This document shows positions 54,839 to 63,715 of a DNA stretch of 64,000 nucleotides, one piece after another. The notes beneath the pieces were generated by a model. That model did not search any database. It saw only the letters and a program-made list of their open reading frames with translations, and had not been told where the DNA came from. The translations under genes and the position numbers were made by a program. Each line of letters begins with the position of its first letter. The first letter of the stretch is position 1. The stretch covers positions 1,116,001-1,180,000 of the forward strand of contig NZ_JABMKV010000002.1 in NCBI RefSeq assembly GCF_013204825.1, read 5' to 3'. This DNA comes from Pedobacter boryungensis (GTDB lineage Bacteria > Bacteroidota > Bacteroidia > Sphingobacteriales > Sphingobacteriaceae).

Positions 54839-56066
54839 AGGTTTTAGTTTTTAGGGTTAATAAATGTTTTGATTTTACATTTTGCTTAATAGCCTCAATC
54901 CTTTCTGAAGGGATCTTGATTGGCATTGTGAGTATAATGTGGCGCCAATGGGCAGCTTGCTTGTATTGCTGATGTTTGAGATAAAAATTAAAGAGCGCTT
55001 CTTTTGTTAGAAACTTATTAGGAACCATATAAACAGCTTTCAGAAATGCATTTTCGGCCTCTTTCCTCATTCCTATGTCATCGTAAAGCCTTGCCATTTC
55101 TAAATAGGAAACGTGATTAGTATACCGTTTAAGAATTTCTTTTAGCAGAAATATCTTTTTACCAGTGTTGTTAGGCCCAAGCACACCATTGTAGTTCTGA
55201 AGAAATTCTACATTGTTATGAAACTCCTCATACAGATTTTCGTATATTTTTTGGCTTTCTAAAATGTATCCAGTTGAAGACAGAATCTTTGCCTGCTCCC
55301 ATTTTTTGTAATTGTTGATGTTTTTAAGCTCAAAGTAATAATGATTAGTAGCGTATATTACAGTAACAGTTAGTGCAACAACGACTTTAAACTTTCTGAA
55401 GTTTGCTAGAAACAAATAAGACAAGATAAATACAAGCATTATTTTAAAAGGACCATGCTCAAATACATGGGTAAATAGTGCTGCAATACAAATTACAAGT
55501 AATAGCGCTAACAGCAGTTTTAAAAGTTCATCATCTGGATTATCTTTTAAGCGATAGTAGGAGATTCGGACTAAGAAATAAATGGAAATAAATAAAGAAC
55601 TTGCCCCAATAATCCCTGTTTCAACAATGAGCTCCCAATAATCGTTAAAAGCATAAAATGAATTGTCGGCTAAAAGAAATTCCTTTTGAGTATAGTTTCC
55701 CGTTTGGAAATACATGCCTTGATATAAACCATATTCTCTTTGAAAATTACCCCAACCAATTCCTGAAATTGGATGTTCAATAAACATGTTCCAAGAAATT
55801 TTATAGATGAGCAATCTACCTAAGCTTGAATCACTTTTTAGAAAAATAGCAACGACTATTGTTGCAACCAATACAAAAAGTAAGGAGAGACCAATTGTTT
55901 TTTTGTTTATGGCTACCTTTTCAAAAGAGAATAACAGAAAAATGACGCCTAACAACGCACCAACAATAAATGCCCTATTTAACATCATTATACATACAGC
56001 AAGTACTAAATAAAGTAAAGTAAGGCTTATTGCGAACGAATAATGCTTTAAGTATTCCTTAATCAT
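54831..56066 (-). CDS. Half-length O-antigen ligase/Wzy-like membrane protein
   Basis: 411 residues. About seven membrane helices in residues 10-245; the Wzy_C/WaaL signature SWNMFIEHPISGIGWGNFQ is present, followed by a large external loop with YWELIVETGIIGASS. The C-terminal 150 residues look like TPR helices (ILSSTGYILESQKIYENLYE, then repeats). Usual family members have ten to twelve helices; here the chain begins just before the Wzy_C domain, so the N-terminal half is missing. It starts at an overlapping TAATG with the M23 gene. A polymerase or ligase activity is uncertain. Confidence 0.65.
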   Translation of the reverse strand: MIKEYLKHYSFAISLTLLYLVLAVCIMMLNRAFIVGALLGVIFLLFSFEKVAINKKTIGLSLLFVLVATIVVAIFLKSDSSLGRLLIYKISWNMFIEHPISGIGWGNFQREYGLYQGMYFQTGNYTQKEFLLADNSFYAFNDYWELIVETGIIGASSLFISIYFLVRISYYRLKDNPDDELLKLLLALLLVICIAALFTHVFEHGPFKIMLVFILSYLFLANFRKFKVVVALTVTVIYATNHYYFELKNINNYKKWEQAKILSSTGYILESQKIYENLYEEFHNNVEFLQNYNGVLGPNNTGKKIFLLKEILKRYTNHVSYLEMARLYDDIGMRKEAENAFLKAVYMVPNKFLTKEALFNFYLKHQQYKQAAHWRHIILTMPIKIPSERIEAIKQNVKSKHLLTLKTKTYD

Positions 56067-56647
56067 TAGCTTGTGATAAGGGATTTAACTGGATCGAGGT
56101 AAAACATTTTCATCCAGCCTTGAGACTCTTTTCCACTATAATACTTCACAATAGGGAAGAAAGAAAATATAGAGAAATGTAGATGATATGGTGAACTAAT
56201 TGCGTTACCGGAATTACCAACTATCCCTATATGCTGCCGTTTCTTAATAAAAGAAAAGGAATGCTTTTCTTGGGTGTTGAGATGAGCGAAATAATATATT
56301 CTTAATTTTGGGCCCAGGATATAAAGGTAATTTCCTCCATTTTCACTATAACCAGCTGAGAGTATAAAGCCATTAATAGGGCTTAGTATTTCAGTTTTGT
56401 GTTTAGCAAATATATCGATCCCTTTATGAACTTTAGATTTTCCCCAAGGAGTACACCAATAGCTCTTGCTATCCCAACTCTTTATATTGGCGCCAACAAC
56501 TGGTATGAATAGCTCTTTTTTTTGTCCAATAATATTTACATAAGAAACGCCACAAATAGTTAGTAAAATCAACGAAAGAAACAAGAGCTTGATTTTTTTA
56601 TATTTTGTGGTAATCGGCATATAAGTTGTATTTCGAATTAAACTCAA
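56066..56647 (-). CDS. Small M23 family peptidase (LytM domain)
   Basis: 193 residues from ATG 56647; a second ATG at 56620 gives MPITTKYKKIKLLFL, a more typical short anchor. One N-terminal hydrophobic anchor, then a compact LytM domain with zinc ligands HKGIDIF and SPYHLHFSIF. It is first in a minus-strand operon M23 - Wzy-like - JAMM-like lipoprotein - family B, suggesting joint action at the envelope. Probably a murein or peptide-crosslink endopeptidase. Confidence 0.78.
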   Translation of the reverse strand: MSLIRNTTYMPITTKYKKIKLLFLSLILLTICGVSYVNIIGQKKELFIPVVGANIKSWDSKSYWCTPWGKSKVHKGIDIFAKHKTEILSPINGFILSAGYSENGGNYLYILGPKLRIYYFAHLNTQEKHSFSFIKKRQHIGIVGNSGNAISSPYHLHFSIFSFFPIVKYYSGKESQGWMKMFYLDPVKSLITS

Positions 56648-57059
56648 GTTAAGTATTATCTAATTTTTGTTTTCTAGTCTTTTAGGGGGGTAACGGTGCA
56701 ATCATCTAGAAGCACAAAGTGCCCAACATAGTGCGTATGCGAAGGAGTTGCTTTGGCGACTGTGATAATCTCATTGTTTTAATCAAAAGAAGAAGATTTC
56801 TCCGCTGCGGTCGAAATGACGATACTTCTTCTTGTTTACGTCATACCAACTTGATTGGTTATCGTAATGCTGCACTCGGTCTAAAACGTAACGCTTTACG
56901 ATTAGCTACGCTGAGCACTGCGTGGTTCCCGTTTTCACGGGAATGACGCAATGAGCACACGAAGCAGAATCGAGTTAAGCCTCTGCACAAGTTAGAGAAC
57001 AAATAACCAAAAAATGAGTAAGGGGCAGACAGCCACCTTACATCATCACATACGATTAA
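56648..57059. repeat. Intergenic REP-like repeat region
   Basis: No gene is supported. The stretch contains several short palindromic words: CGAAATGACGATAC near 56814, ACGTCATA near 56838, TTCCCGTTTTCACGGGAA at 56927-56944 (a compact hairpin), and GGAATGACGCAATGAG. Reading frames here translate common repeats (for example RNDDTSS) and are not convincing genes. Confidence 0.5.
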
Positions 57060-57689
57060 CTACTGCACCATTCTAGAAATAATATCAGAATCTGCCATTT
57101 GACCTTTTCTGCCCACGGCAGTGATACGACCATATAAACGCGTACCACTTTTTAAACCCTTAAAAGTAAACTGACAAGAACTGCAAGGTTGAGTTTTCCA
57201 TTGACTATCTGCTGTAGGCAATTCATCCGTATATTGGAAATTATAACTCAACGCACCCTTTACGGCTTTGCAGCAGAAAATCATTTCCCCTGGGTTAGCG
57301 CCATCGCTCATCGAAAAATCTATTGGATTTTCTATGGCACTGCTCCCTTCACCTTCTTTCGCAATATCAAAACCACTACTAATTAACTGAGCTTTATCGC
57401 CATTAGCTTGAGAAGAAATATCCAATGCCATTTGGCGCATATCGGAGATTAAAGTTAGTCTTGTTTGATTTTTTAAGGCAATCTGTTGACGATCACCCGT
57501 AGCTGCTTTATTGAGCGCTAAATTGAACGCAGTTACATTCGAAGTAAGTTGCGCCAAAGAGGGCGTGGTAGTGGGGAAATAAGCATTGTTGGTTAATGCA
57601 TCTACAATGTTTTGTGCTTTCAAGTTCAATTGTGCATCCGATAGCTTCGAATAGCTTAAAATTAATTTTGCAATTTTCATGTTTTTCAT
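57060..57689 (-). CDS. Fibronectin-type III-like domain protein
   Basis: 209 residues from ATG 57687-57689 (MKNMKIAKLILSYSK); a second start three codons on is equally possible. Residues 1-110 are helical (SDAQLNLKAQNIVDALTNN), residues about 120-205 form a fibronectin III-like beta sandwich with KAVKGALSYNFQYTDELP and GLKSGTRLYGRITAVGRKG. No signal peptide. Proteins of this shape occur in Bacteroidota, but the function is unknown. The longer upstream frame reads through low-complexity sequence and is not used. Confidence 0.6.
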   Translation of the reverse strand: MKNMKIAKLILSYSKLSDAQLNLKAQNIVDALTNNAYFPTTTPSLAQLTSNVTAFNLALNKAATGDRQQIALKNQTRLTLISDMRQMALDISSQANGDKAQLISSGFDIAKEGEGSSAIENPIDFSMSDGANPGEMIFCCKAVKGALSYNFQYTDELPTADSQWKTQPCSSCQFTFKGLKSGTRLYGRITAVGRKGQMADSDIISRMVQ

Positions 57690-57941
57690 ATTAAGGTAGG
57701 GGTGTATTCCCCTAAGCCGATACCAAAGTAAATAAGAGGATGTGATTGCACAACATACTGATGCATAATGCATTACTATTAATACCATTTTAATCAATTC
57801 GTTTAAAATCAGTATATATTGGGTATAAATAGTCAAAATTTGTTGTTTATGTATTATTCCTATACCATTCGCTACAAAACCAGTTTAATTTGATCAAAAC
57901 CCTGTAGTTAAAGTACATTTCGATACAGAAATTTAGGTTTT

Positions 57942-58151
57942 CCTATTGAGAAATGTCAATTTCCTATTACGCAATTGACATTTCCTATCACGCAAAGGAC
58001 TTTTCCCGTCATGCAAAGGGCTTTTCCTATCACGCAATTGACATTTCCCATCACGCAAAGGACTTTTCCCGTCATGCAAAGGGCTTTTCCTATCACGCAA
58101 AGGAGTTTTCCTATCATGCAAAAGACATTTCCCGTTACGCAAAGCCCTTTT
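57942..58151. repeat. Tandem array of ten 21-bp units
   Basis: Ten consecutive 21-bp units from 57942, consensus CCTATCACGCAAAGGACTTTT with variants (CCCGTCATGCAAAGGGCTTTT, CCTATCACGCAATTGACATTT). Units 2-4 and 5-7 are almost identical 63-bp blocks (two differences), indicating a recent duplication. Because 21 is a multiple of three, four frames stay open and give seven-residue repeats (for example SYHAKDF on plus, GKSPLHD on minus). GATACAGAA flanks the array on both sides (57922-57930 and 58172-58180). Confidence 0.9.
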
Positions 58152-58244
58152 CCCCTTGGGAAAAACCAAAAGATACAGAAGAAATAGAGTGCAAGCACTA
58201 AAATTTAGGGCTTAGATTTTTTAAATAGGTTAAGAAATGCCGAC

Positions 58245-58454
58245 TTAGGCAAACAATTTCTTAGCGATGTCTTCTGTCGAAATGCCAAAGTATTCGCTTA
58301 AATGGAAAATGGTGAGCGGTCGTTTACCAACGATGCCCATTGCTTTTTTAATTTCGCGATGCTTAAGATAGGCACTTCTTGACAACGGATCATAGCCGTA
58401 CCAGCGCATGATATCTGAAGGATAAATAATTACTCGGTCTTGTTGATTTTCCAT
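58245..58454 (-). CDS. Small unknown protein, possible DNA-binding fold
   Basis: 69 residues: MENQQDRVIIYPSDIMRWYG, then YDPLSRSAYLKHREIKKAMG and a C-terminal helix pair LTIFHLSEYFGISTEDIAKK. The last part resembles a helix-turn-helix, so a DNA-binding or regulatory role is possible. It lies beside the 21-bp array and points toward it. I do not recognise a named family. Confidence 0.5.
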   Translation of the reverse strand: MENQQDRVIIYPSDIMRWYGYDPLSRSAYLKHREIKKAMGIVGKRPLTIFHLSEYFGISTEDIAKKLFA

Positions 58455-58560
58455 ATTGAGCTTAATTGAAATAATTTAAAGTTCCTATAACGGAGCTTTT
58501 ATATTTTTATTTAAAGGTGATTTGATGTAGCCTTAATCTTAACTATTTAACATATACAAC

Positions 58561-58610
58561 ACACCATTCAGACATTATTTTGCCTTCATGTGGTTGGAAA
58601 GGAATGGTGT
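58561..58610. other. Intergenic inverted repeat ACACCATTC/GAATGGTGT
   Basis: ACACCATTC (58561-58569) and GAATGGTGT (58602-58610) form a perfect 9-bp stem with a 32-nt loop in the 272-bp gap before the gene at 58727. It might be an operator, a structured leader or a recombination relic. Nothing else stands out in this gap. Confidence 0.35.
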
Positions 58611-58726
58611 TAACACCGAACGTTTCAATGAGTTATTTTACTGGATAGAAACAATAGTGAAAACAAATATTTATAATTGATAAAAATTTAACAACTAAAG
58701 TAATTGCTTATCAATGGAGATAAAAA

Positions 58727-59146
58727 ATGAGTATAATAAATCTTCAAAATGGAAATTTCCAAATACCCGACAAAATAGTTTTTAGTAAGGATAAGAATTA
58801 CAACGACATATTAAAGCTTGTACAACCTAATAAAATCTGGGACATACAAAACGGTTATAAATGGATTTATTTCGATGATATAGAAATTGACAAGTTGTTT
58901 TTTCACATCGGTGTTTGTTTTTATAACGACAAACTCTTTTGCATTGATTTTAGCTTTACCGAGAAACAAGAAAAAAACTTAACGTGGGACAATTGGAATG
59001 AAAAAGAGGAAGTAAATCGGAAAGAAACGTATGATAAGTGGTTAACAAAAAACATGGGGTCAAAAAGAAATTTTGAATGGGGAAAAGTTAGCGCATATTT
59101 TGATCGAAAAGCAGGAAGTAGTTCGATCGTTATTAAATATCAATAA
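58727..59146 (+). CDS. Unknown small cytoplasmic protein
   Basis: 139 residues, rich in aromatic and charged residues (KIWDIQNGYKWIYFDDIEID, FFHIGVCFYNDKLFCIDFSF). No signal peptide. The composition resembles single-domain immunity proteins but I recognise no family. It starts the rightward series of unrelated genes and is followed by a spacer with a short hairpin. Confidence 0.55.
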   Translation: MSIINLQNGNFQIPDKIVFSKDKNYNDILKLVQPNKIWDIQNGYKWIYFDDIEIDKLFFHIGVCFYNDKLFCIDFSFTEKQEKNLTWDNWNEKEEVNRKETYDKWLTKNMGSKRNFEWGKVSAYFDRKAGSSSIVIKYQ

Positions 59147-59172
59147 CAAAACGAACATACTTTGTATGCAGC

Positions 59173-59203
59173 GTTTCACAGATGTAAAATTTAGTGTGAA
59201 AAC
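59173..59203. other. Hairpin in the spacer after the first array gene
   Basis: TTTCACA (59174-59180) pairs with TGTGAAA (59195-59201) around a 14-nt loop, extended by one G-C pair with a bulge. It lies in the 94-bp spacer before the methyltransferase gene, just after CATACTTTGTATG, another small palindrome. It has no U tail. Confidence 0.4.
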
Positions 59204-59240
59204 CTCAAAACATTATCAGGCAGTTTAAAACGACAACAAC

Positions 59241-59870
59241 ATGGACAGATATAAAGAAACATTTGAAACTTGGAACAACATAGCTTCTATTTACCATGAT
59301 AAGTTTATGGACTTAACCTTATATAATGACACTTATGATTATATCTGTGTTTCTGTTTCTAAACAAAAAGCAAAACTGTTAGAAATTGGTTGCGGACCTG
59401 GAAATATAACTAAATATCTACTGTCTAAAAGATCAGACTTTGATATTTTCGGAATTGACATTGCATCAAATATGATTGAACTTGCAAGGAAAAATAATCC
59501 ACAAGCAGATTTTGCCGTTATGGACAGCCGGGAAATCAAAAGTCTTAGCAGCAAGTATGATGGAATTATTTGTGGGTTTTGTTTGCCATATTTATCGCCT
59601 ACAGAAAGTAATGAATTAATTTTAAACGCCTACAATTTACTAAACGAAAACGGATTGATTTATTTGAGTTTTGTTGAAGGAGACCCTGATAAATCTGATT
59701 TTAAAGTTGGTAGCGGTGGGCGAGTTTACTTTCAGTTCCATAATTTAGATGACTTAAAGACGCAATTGATTAAAACAAAATTTGCTGAAATAGAGACTTT
59801 TAAGGTTAAGTATAAAATATCAGAAACAGACTTTGATATACACACTATATTGACAGCTAAGAAGAGATGA
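59241..59870 (+). CDS. Class I SAM-dependent methyltransferase
   Basis: 209 residues. Motif I LLEIGCGPGNITKYLL, motif II FGIDIASNMIELARKNNP and motif III CGFCLPYLSP define a class I methyltransferase; the closest look is the small-molecule methyltransferase_11/25 group. The substrate is unknown. It is followed 23 bp later by the AraC/GyrI regulator gene. Confidence 0.85.
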   Translation: MDRYKETFETWNNIASIYHDKFMDLTLYNDTYDYICVSVSKQKAKLLEIGCGPGNITKYLLSKRSDFDIFGIDIASNMIELARKNNPQADFAVMDSREIKSLSSKYDGIICGFCLPYLSPTESNELILNAYNLLNENGLIYLSFVEGDPDKSDFKVGSGGRVYFQFHNLDDLKTQLIKTKFAEIETFKVKYKISETDFDIHTILTAKKR

Positions 59871-59893
59871 GCCTATAATAGAGGTTTTAAAAA

Positions 59894-60811
59894 ATGACAA
59901 TTATAGCTAAAGAAATACAAGCTGACTATAAGAAACGGATCAATCGAGTTTTTGAATTTATTGACGAAAACTTAGAATCGGATCTGTCCTTAAATACAGT
60001 TTCAGCAATTGCCTTTTTTTCGCCATTCCACTTCCACCGAGTTTTTAAATTCGTTACAGGAGAAACCTTAAATGACTATATCATAAGGCGAAGGATAGAA
60101 AAGTCAGCATCAGACTTGTTGCATAAAAACATCGCGGTAACAGCAATTGCTCACAAATTTGGATTTGGTGATAATTCTTCATTTTCCAGAGCATTTAAAA
60201 AATATTATGGAGTAAGCCCAATCGAATTTAAAAAGCAAAACCCAAATAGACATAGCAAGATTAGTCAACTGAAAAGCAAGAAAGGACAAGAGTATCCAGA
60301 CTATGACCAATACATTTGCATCATTGATCACCTTAAAAATTGGATAAAAATGAATGCAAAAATTGAGATTAAAGAAATGCCAAAAATGGATTTGGCTTAT
60401 GTTTCAAGTATCGGGCCGCAAAACCTTGAAAATGCTTATGCAACATTAATTAAATGGGCAACACCACAGGGATTGATGAACGACCAAACAAAAATGGTAA
60501 CCATTTATCACGACAGCTTTAAAGTTACTGAGGCCAGCAAAGTTAGAATGAGTGCTTCAATTGTGTTAAACAAACCTGTAGAAACGACAGGAGAAATTGG
60601 ACTGACCTCAATTAAAGCAGGTAAATTTATAATGGGTAAATATGAGATAGGCTTGGATGAATTTGAAAAAGCGTGGACAGGGCTATATTTATGGATGAAT
60701 GAAAACGGATATAAAAAGGCTGATAGTAATCCTTTTGAGATTTATCATAATAACTTTAAGGAACATCCTGAAAGAAAGGCCATTGTTGATTTTTATATAC
60801 CAATTGAATAA
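59894..60811 (+). CDS. AraC regulator with GyrI-like ligand-binding domain
   Basis: 305 residues. Two helix-turn-helix units form the N terminus (LNTVSAIAFFSPFHFHRVFK and ITAIAHKFGFGDNSSFSRAF variants), and the C-terminal 150 residues are a GyrI/BmrR-type effector domain (MPKMDLAYVSSIGPQ, AGKFIMGKYEIGLDEF). Proteins of this type (Rob/SoxS-GyrI fusions) sense small molecules. The neighbouring methyltransferase gene may be co-regulated. Confidence 0.88.
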   Translation: MTIIAKEIQADYKKRINRVFEFIDENLESDLSLNTVSAIAFFSPFHFHRVFKFVTGETLNDYIIRRRIEKSASDLLHKNIAVTAIAHKFGFGDNSSFSRAFKKYYGVSPIEFKKQNPNRHSKISQLKSKKGQEYPDYDQYICIIDHLKNWIKMNAKIEIKEMPKMDLAYVSSIGPQNLENAYATLIKWATPQGLMNDQTKMVTIYHDSFKVTEASKVRMSASIVLNKPVETTGEIGLTSIKAGKFIMGKYEIGLDEFEKAWTGLYLWMNENGYKKADSNPFEIYHNNFKEHPERKAIVDFYIPIE

Positions 60812-60840
60812 AAACGCTGTATACTATTATAAGATCTTAT

Positions 60841-61353
60841 ATGCCAAAAATAACAGATATCAATCAAGGTGACTTGCTCACATTTAAAGCGAATGATAAT
60901 AGATATAAAGTGTTGCTTTGTACCAGCACCTACAAAGACAAAAGCCCACAGAACTTTACTTTCTCTGCGCTAACCTACGATAGTTTAGAAAAGCCGACAG
61001 TTGTAAATGTTATGGATACCGAATTCTTTGGGATAGGAAATGGAAAGAATGATTATTTCAAATATTCAGATAATGAACTTCATAAAATGTGGTCAATTCA
61101 TCCTGAGATTGAACCATGCCTCTTAGGCTCTTATGGATTTATAATTTGGAGAAAAGACTTTATGATGTTTCGAGATAATTTTGAAGTCATTGGTAACTTA
61201 AATATTGTAGATAACCTTGACAAAAACGGTAATGGCAACATGAACGCAAGTGACTGGGAATTTATGAAAGACTTTTTTGCAAATAGAATTAATTCGGTAA
61301 TGTCTGATAGGGGACAGCAAACTTTTAAGCTAAAAGCAACTATTAAAGATTGA
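60841..61353 (+). CDS. Unknown protein of the accessory array
   Basis: 170 residues without signal or membrane helix. It begins MPKITDINQGDLLTFKANDN and is beta-rich in the first 110 residues, then has a polar NLDKNGNGNMNASDW loop, which resembles an EF-hand-like sequence D-x-N-x-N-x-N. Family unknown. It lies 29 bp after the AraC gene. Confidence 0.55.
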   Translation: MPKITDINQGDLLTFKANDNRYKVLLCTSTYKDKSPQNFTFSALTYDSLEKPTVVNVMDTEFFGIGNGKNDYFKYSDNELHKMWSIHPEIEPCLLGSYGFIIWRKDFMMFRDNFEVIGNLNIVDNLDKNGNGNMNASDWEFMKDFFANRINSVMSDRGQQTFKLKATIKD

Positions 61354-61461
61354 CACTAATTTTTAGATTTCAGATAAGCGAACCTATTCTATACCTCAAA
61401 TAGCAGAGTTAAGGTCATTGTGATGGAGTAGATTTAAAATAAAGGCAAATAAACACTTATA

Positions 61462-62064
61462 ATGAAAAAACTCATTGAAGACATAAAGAAAATCGAACAT
61501 GGTTTTAAACATATTATAGAAGCGTGTGACCTTATTTTGGCTGACAAAACACAAAATCATTTTGACCTTGCAACAAAATTTTTAATTGATCCCGCTTATC
61601 AGGTTAGAATGTTGGCAACATATCTTTTAGGTCAACTTTCAACCAACAACGAAAGCGCTCTCAAACTTCTTGAAACAAAAGTCGCAGACGACAAAAATTG
61701 GCGAGTGCAAGAAATGTTAGCAAAAGCATTTGATTATTATTGCAATACAATTGGCTATGAAAAAACTTTGCCCAAAATTAAAAAGTGGCTTACAGACAAA
61801 AATCCAAATATTAAAAGAGCAGTTATTGAAGGACTTCGCATTTGGACAAGCCGACCATACTTCAAAGACAATCCAATAACTGCAATCCAACTCATCAGTG
61901 AACATAAATCAGACAGCAGTGAGTATTTACGAAAATCAGTTGGCAACGCACTTCGAGATATTAGCAAAAAACATAAAGACAAAGTGCTTAACGAAATAGC
62001 AACTTGGGATTTAACAAACAAAAACATAGCATTTACTTATAAATTAGTAATACCGAAAGCATAA
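61462..62064 (+). CDS. HEAT-repeat protein, AlkD-like DNA alkylation repair type
   Basis: 200 residues of tandem helices, with the family-like stretches NWRVQEMLAKAFDYYC, LTDKNPNIKRAVIEGLRIWT and YLRKSVGNALRDISKKHKDK. The VRKSVGNALRDISK-type motif recalls AlkD/AlkC DNA glycosylases, which remove alkylated bases. Residues needed for catalysis in AlkD cannot be fully checked by eye. Cytoplasmic. Possible alternative: a generic HEAT scaffold. Confidence 0.78.
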   Translation: MKKLIEDIKKIEHGFKHIIEACDLILADKTQNHFDLATKFLIDPAYQVRMLATYLLGQLSTNNESALKLLETKVADDKNWRVQEMLAKAFDYYCNTIGYEKTLPKIKKWLTDKNPNIKRAVIEGLRIWTSRPYFKDNPITAIQLISEHKSDSSEYLRKSVGNALRDISKKHKDKVLNEIATWDLTNKNIAFTYKLVIPKA

Positions 62065-62201
62065 ACAACTAACCGATAACAGGCTGTTTTGCAATAGTGG
62101 TTGAAGAACAAATGCCTACTTTTGTACTGCTTAAGCTTTTGTGCTATATTAGGTCAACTTGATTTACTGCAAGCGTAAAACAAAAACATATAATCATAGA
62201 G
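62065..62201 (+). other. Long spacer with imperfect inverted ends
   Basis: The 137-bp gap contains GTTTTGCAATAGT (from 62085) and ACTGCAAGCGTAAAAC (to 62181), which can pair imperfectly with bulges over a span of about 95 bp, and a central GCTTAAGC palindrome. Bulged inverted ends of this size recall integron attC sites, but the conserved RYYYAAC/GTTRRRY boxes are not convincing. Confidence 0.3.
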
Positions 62202-62627
62202 ATGAAAATATTTGAGGAAATTCTCAATAAATATAATTTCCCTAAGCGGACTGAAAAACCTTCGACGACAATTGCTCAAATTGAAAGTGTCGTAAAATTT
62301 AATCTACCAACCGATTATAAAACTTACATTCAGAATTACTCAGGTTTTGAAACCTACATTGGAGAAGCGTTTGTGAGACTATGGGATTTAGATGAATTAC
62401 TAGCAACAAATAAAGACTATGAGATTTTTGATAATCTACCAAACACACTTGCAATAGGTGGGAATGGAAGTAGTGAGTTTATTGCAATCGAACTAATTAA
62501 CATTAGCGATTATAGAATTGTTCTTTCTCCTTTCATTGACTTGGACAAACAATATCACATTGAAATAGGAACTTCTTTCTCGGACTTTTTACTTCGACTG
62601 GACAAAGGACAAGAATGGTTTAAGTAA
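62202..62627 (+). CDS. SMI1/KNR4 (SUKH) family protein
   Basis: 141 residues. The SUKH pattern is visible: AQIESVVKFNLPTDYKTYIQ, then an aromatic ligand core NYSGFE, RLWDLDELL, and GNGSSEFIAIEL. In bacteria these proteins are commonly immunity proteins against contact-dependent or polymorphic toxins. No toxin gene is adjacent, so an orphan immunity gene is one reading. Confidence 0.82.
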   Translation: MKIFEEILNKYNFPKRTEKPSTTIAQIESVVKFNLPTDYKTYIQNYSGFETYIGEAFVRLWDLDELLATNKDYEIFDNLPNTLAIGGNGSSEFIAIELINISDYRIVLSPFIDLDKQYHIEIGTSFSDFLLRLDKGQEWFK

Positions 62628-62646
62628 TAATTAAGAAAAAATACAC

Positions 62647-63018
62647 ATGGAAACAATGCCATTCAATCATGACAAAATTATTAGCCGCCTAAAACTATTT
62701 AATTACAAATACGAACTCAATGGCCAAATACTGAAAATATTCTTGCCGATGTTCTGTTATTTAAAAATTGATTTCGCTGCGGGTAGAGTTAAAATGACTT
62801 CTCATTTAAGTTTTGGTATTCGATCTCTTGCGCTCGAGTATAATTTTTTACTATACGGACTTGGACTTTATGTTCTTGCTTGGTATTACTGGACGATTCT
62901 AAACAAAGCCACTTTTTTGCTGTTTGGAATTTTTCTTGTCCACTTTGTGATTTGCTTTATTAAAATTGAGAGCTTAAAAGTAAGCATCCATAATTGGATA
63001 GAAAGCGATAACAAGTAA
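62647..63018 (+). CDS. Unknown small membrane protein
   Basis: 123 residues with two predicted membrane helices around 65-105 (YNFLLYGLGLYVLAWYYW and FLLFGIFLVHFVICF) between short polar ends. It starts 19 bp after the SMI1/KNR4 gene, which suggests co-transcription. No family recognised. Confidence 0.5.
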   Translation: METMPFNHDKIISRLKLFNYKYELNGQILKIFLPMFCYLKIDFAAGRVKMTSHLSFGIRSLALEYNFLLYGLGLYVLAWYYWTILNKATFLLFGIFLVHFVICFIKIESLKVSIHNWIESDNK

Positions 63019-63098
63019 TCAACCAACAGAAAGCACTAAATTTATATAGGTATTCTTAAATGAACTTTAGGAAGAAATTCACTAATCAATAACAGTAA

Positions 63099-63557
63099 AT
63101 GAACAAAGAGAAATCTAAACTATTTAGGAAAGTAAATACTACAGCGTATAATGTTCATCATAATTTTGGTGGAGATTTTAAGAACACTCGAAACAGTAAA
63201 AAGGAAACATTAGAACAAACTAAAGGTAAAATGTTTGGGAAAAAGGAACGAGGTTTAGATTATACTCCGCTTTACAGATTCTTATTATCAAAAGTTGGAG
63301 CCAATTGGAATGAAGTTTTTAGTGAGGCAAAATCCCGATTAGATAAACCTGATCCAATATTTGAAATAGTTGCTTTAAATGAAAGTGAGAAAAAAGATTT
63401 GATAAGAACAGGGGAGTCTTCTTATTTTTCTGGCTTGTATGTCGACGATGATAATCTCTTGCAATTATCCAACCCAAATCTTAATGCAAAAGATATGGAG
63501 CCCTATTGTAACTGTTGTACCCATACCTTTAACGGAAAGTTATTTGGAACGGGTTAA
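63099..63557 (+). CDS. Conserved-looking unknown protein with Cys-rich end
   Basis: 152 residues. Basic N terminus (NVHHNFGGDFKNTRNSKKET), a central helical LDYTPLYRFLLSKVGANWNE, SGLYVDDDNLLQLSNPNL, and a terminal PYCNCCTHTFNGKLFGTG with three cysteines and a histidine that could bind a metal. I have the impression that such proteins occur in several phyla, but I cannot name the family. Separated by a 158-bp spacer from the next gene. Confidence 0.55.
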   Translation: MNKEKSKLFRKVNTTAYNVHHNFGGDFKNTRNSKKETLEQTKGKMFGKKERGLDYTPLYRFLLSKVGANWNEVFSEAKSRLDKPDPIFEIVALNESEKKDLIRTGESSYFSGLYVDDDNLLQLSNPNLNAKDMEPYCNCCTHTFNGKLFGTG

Positions 63558-63715
63558 AAACTATAGTTAACAAATCTTCTTCTTCAGAACTAATTTTACA
63601 ACTCAGCAGAATAATTAAAAAGCCATCCAGATTTAAGAAGTGTATAACTTGAAAAGAAATGTGACGTTGCCCCTTAAGTAATAAACTAAAGGTAAACATT
63701 AGTTACAATAATAAA

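Noticed and set aside
56719..56946. 75-residue plus-strand reading frame
   Set aside because: It translates dispersed palindromic repeats (RNDDTSS-type words), has no start context and no family signs.
57933..58201. Protein-coding genes or a CRISPR array in the 21-bp repeat region
   Set aside because: Frames are open on both strands merely because the period is a multiple of three, none has a convincing start or composition, and the units are contiguous without unique spacers, so it is not a CRISPR array.
62065..62201. A true integron attC site
   Set aside because: Imperfect inverted ends are present but the conserved core boxes are not, and no integrase is in the window; kept only as a weak observation.
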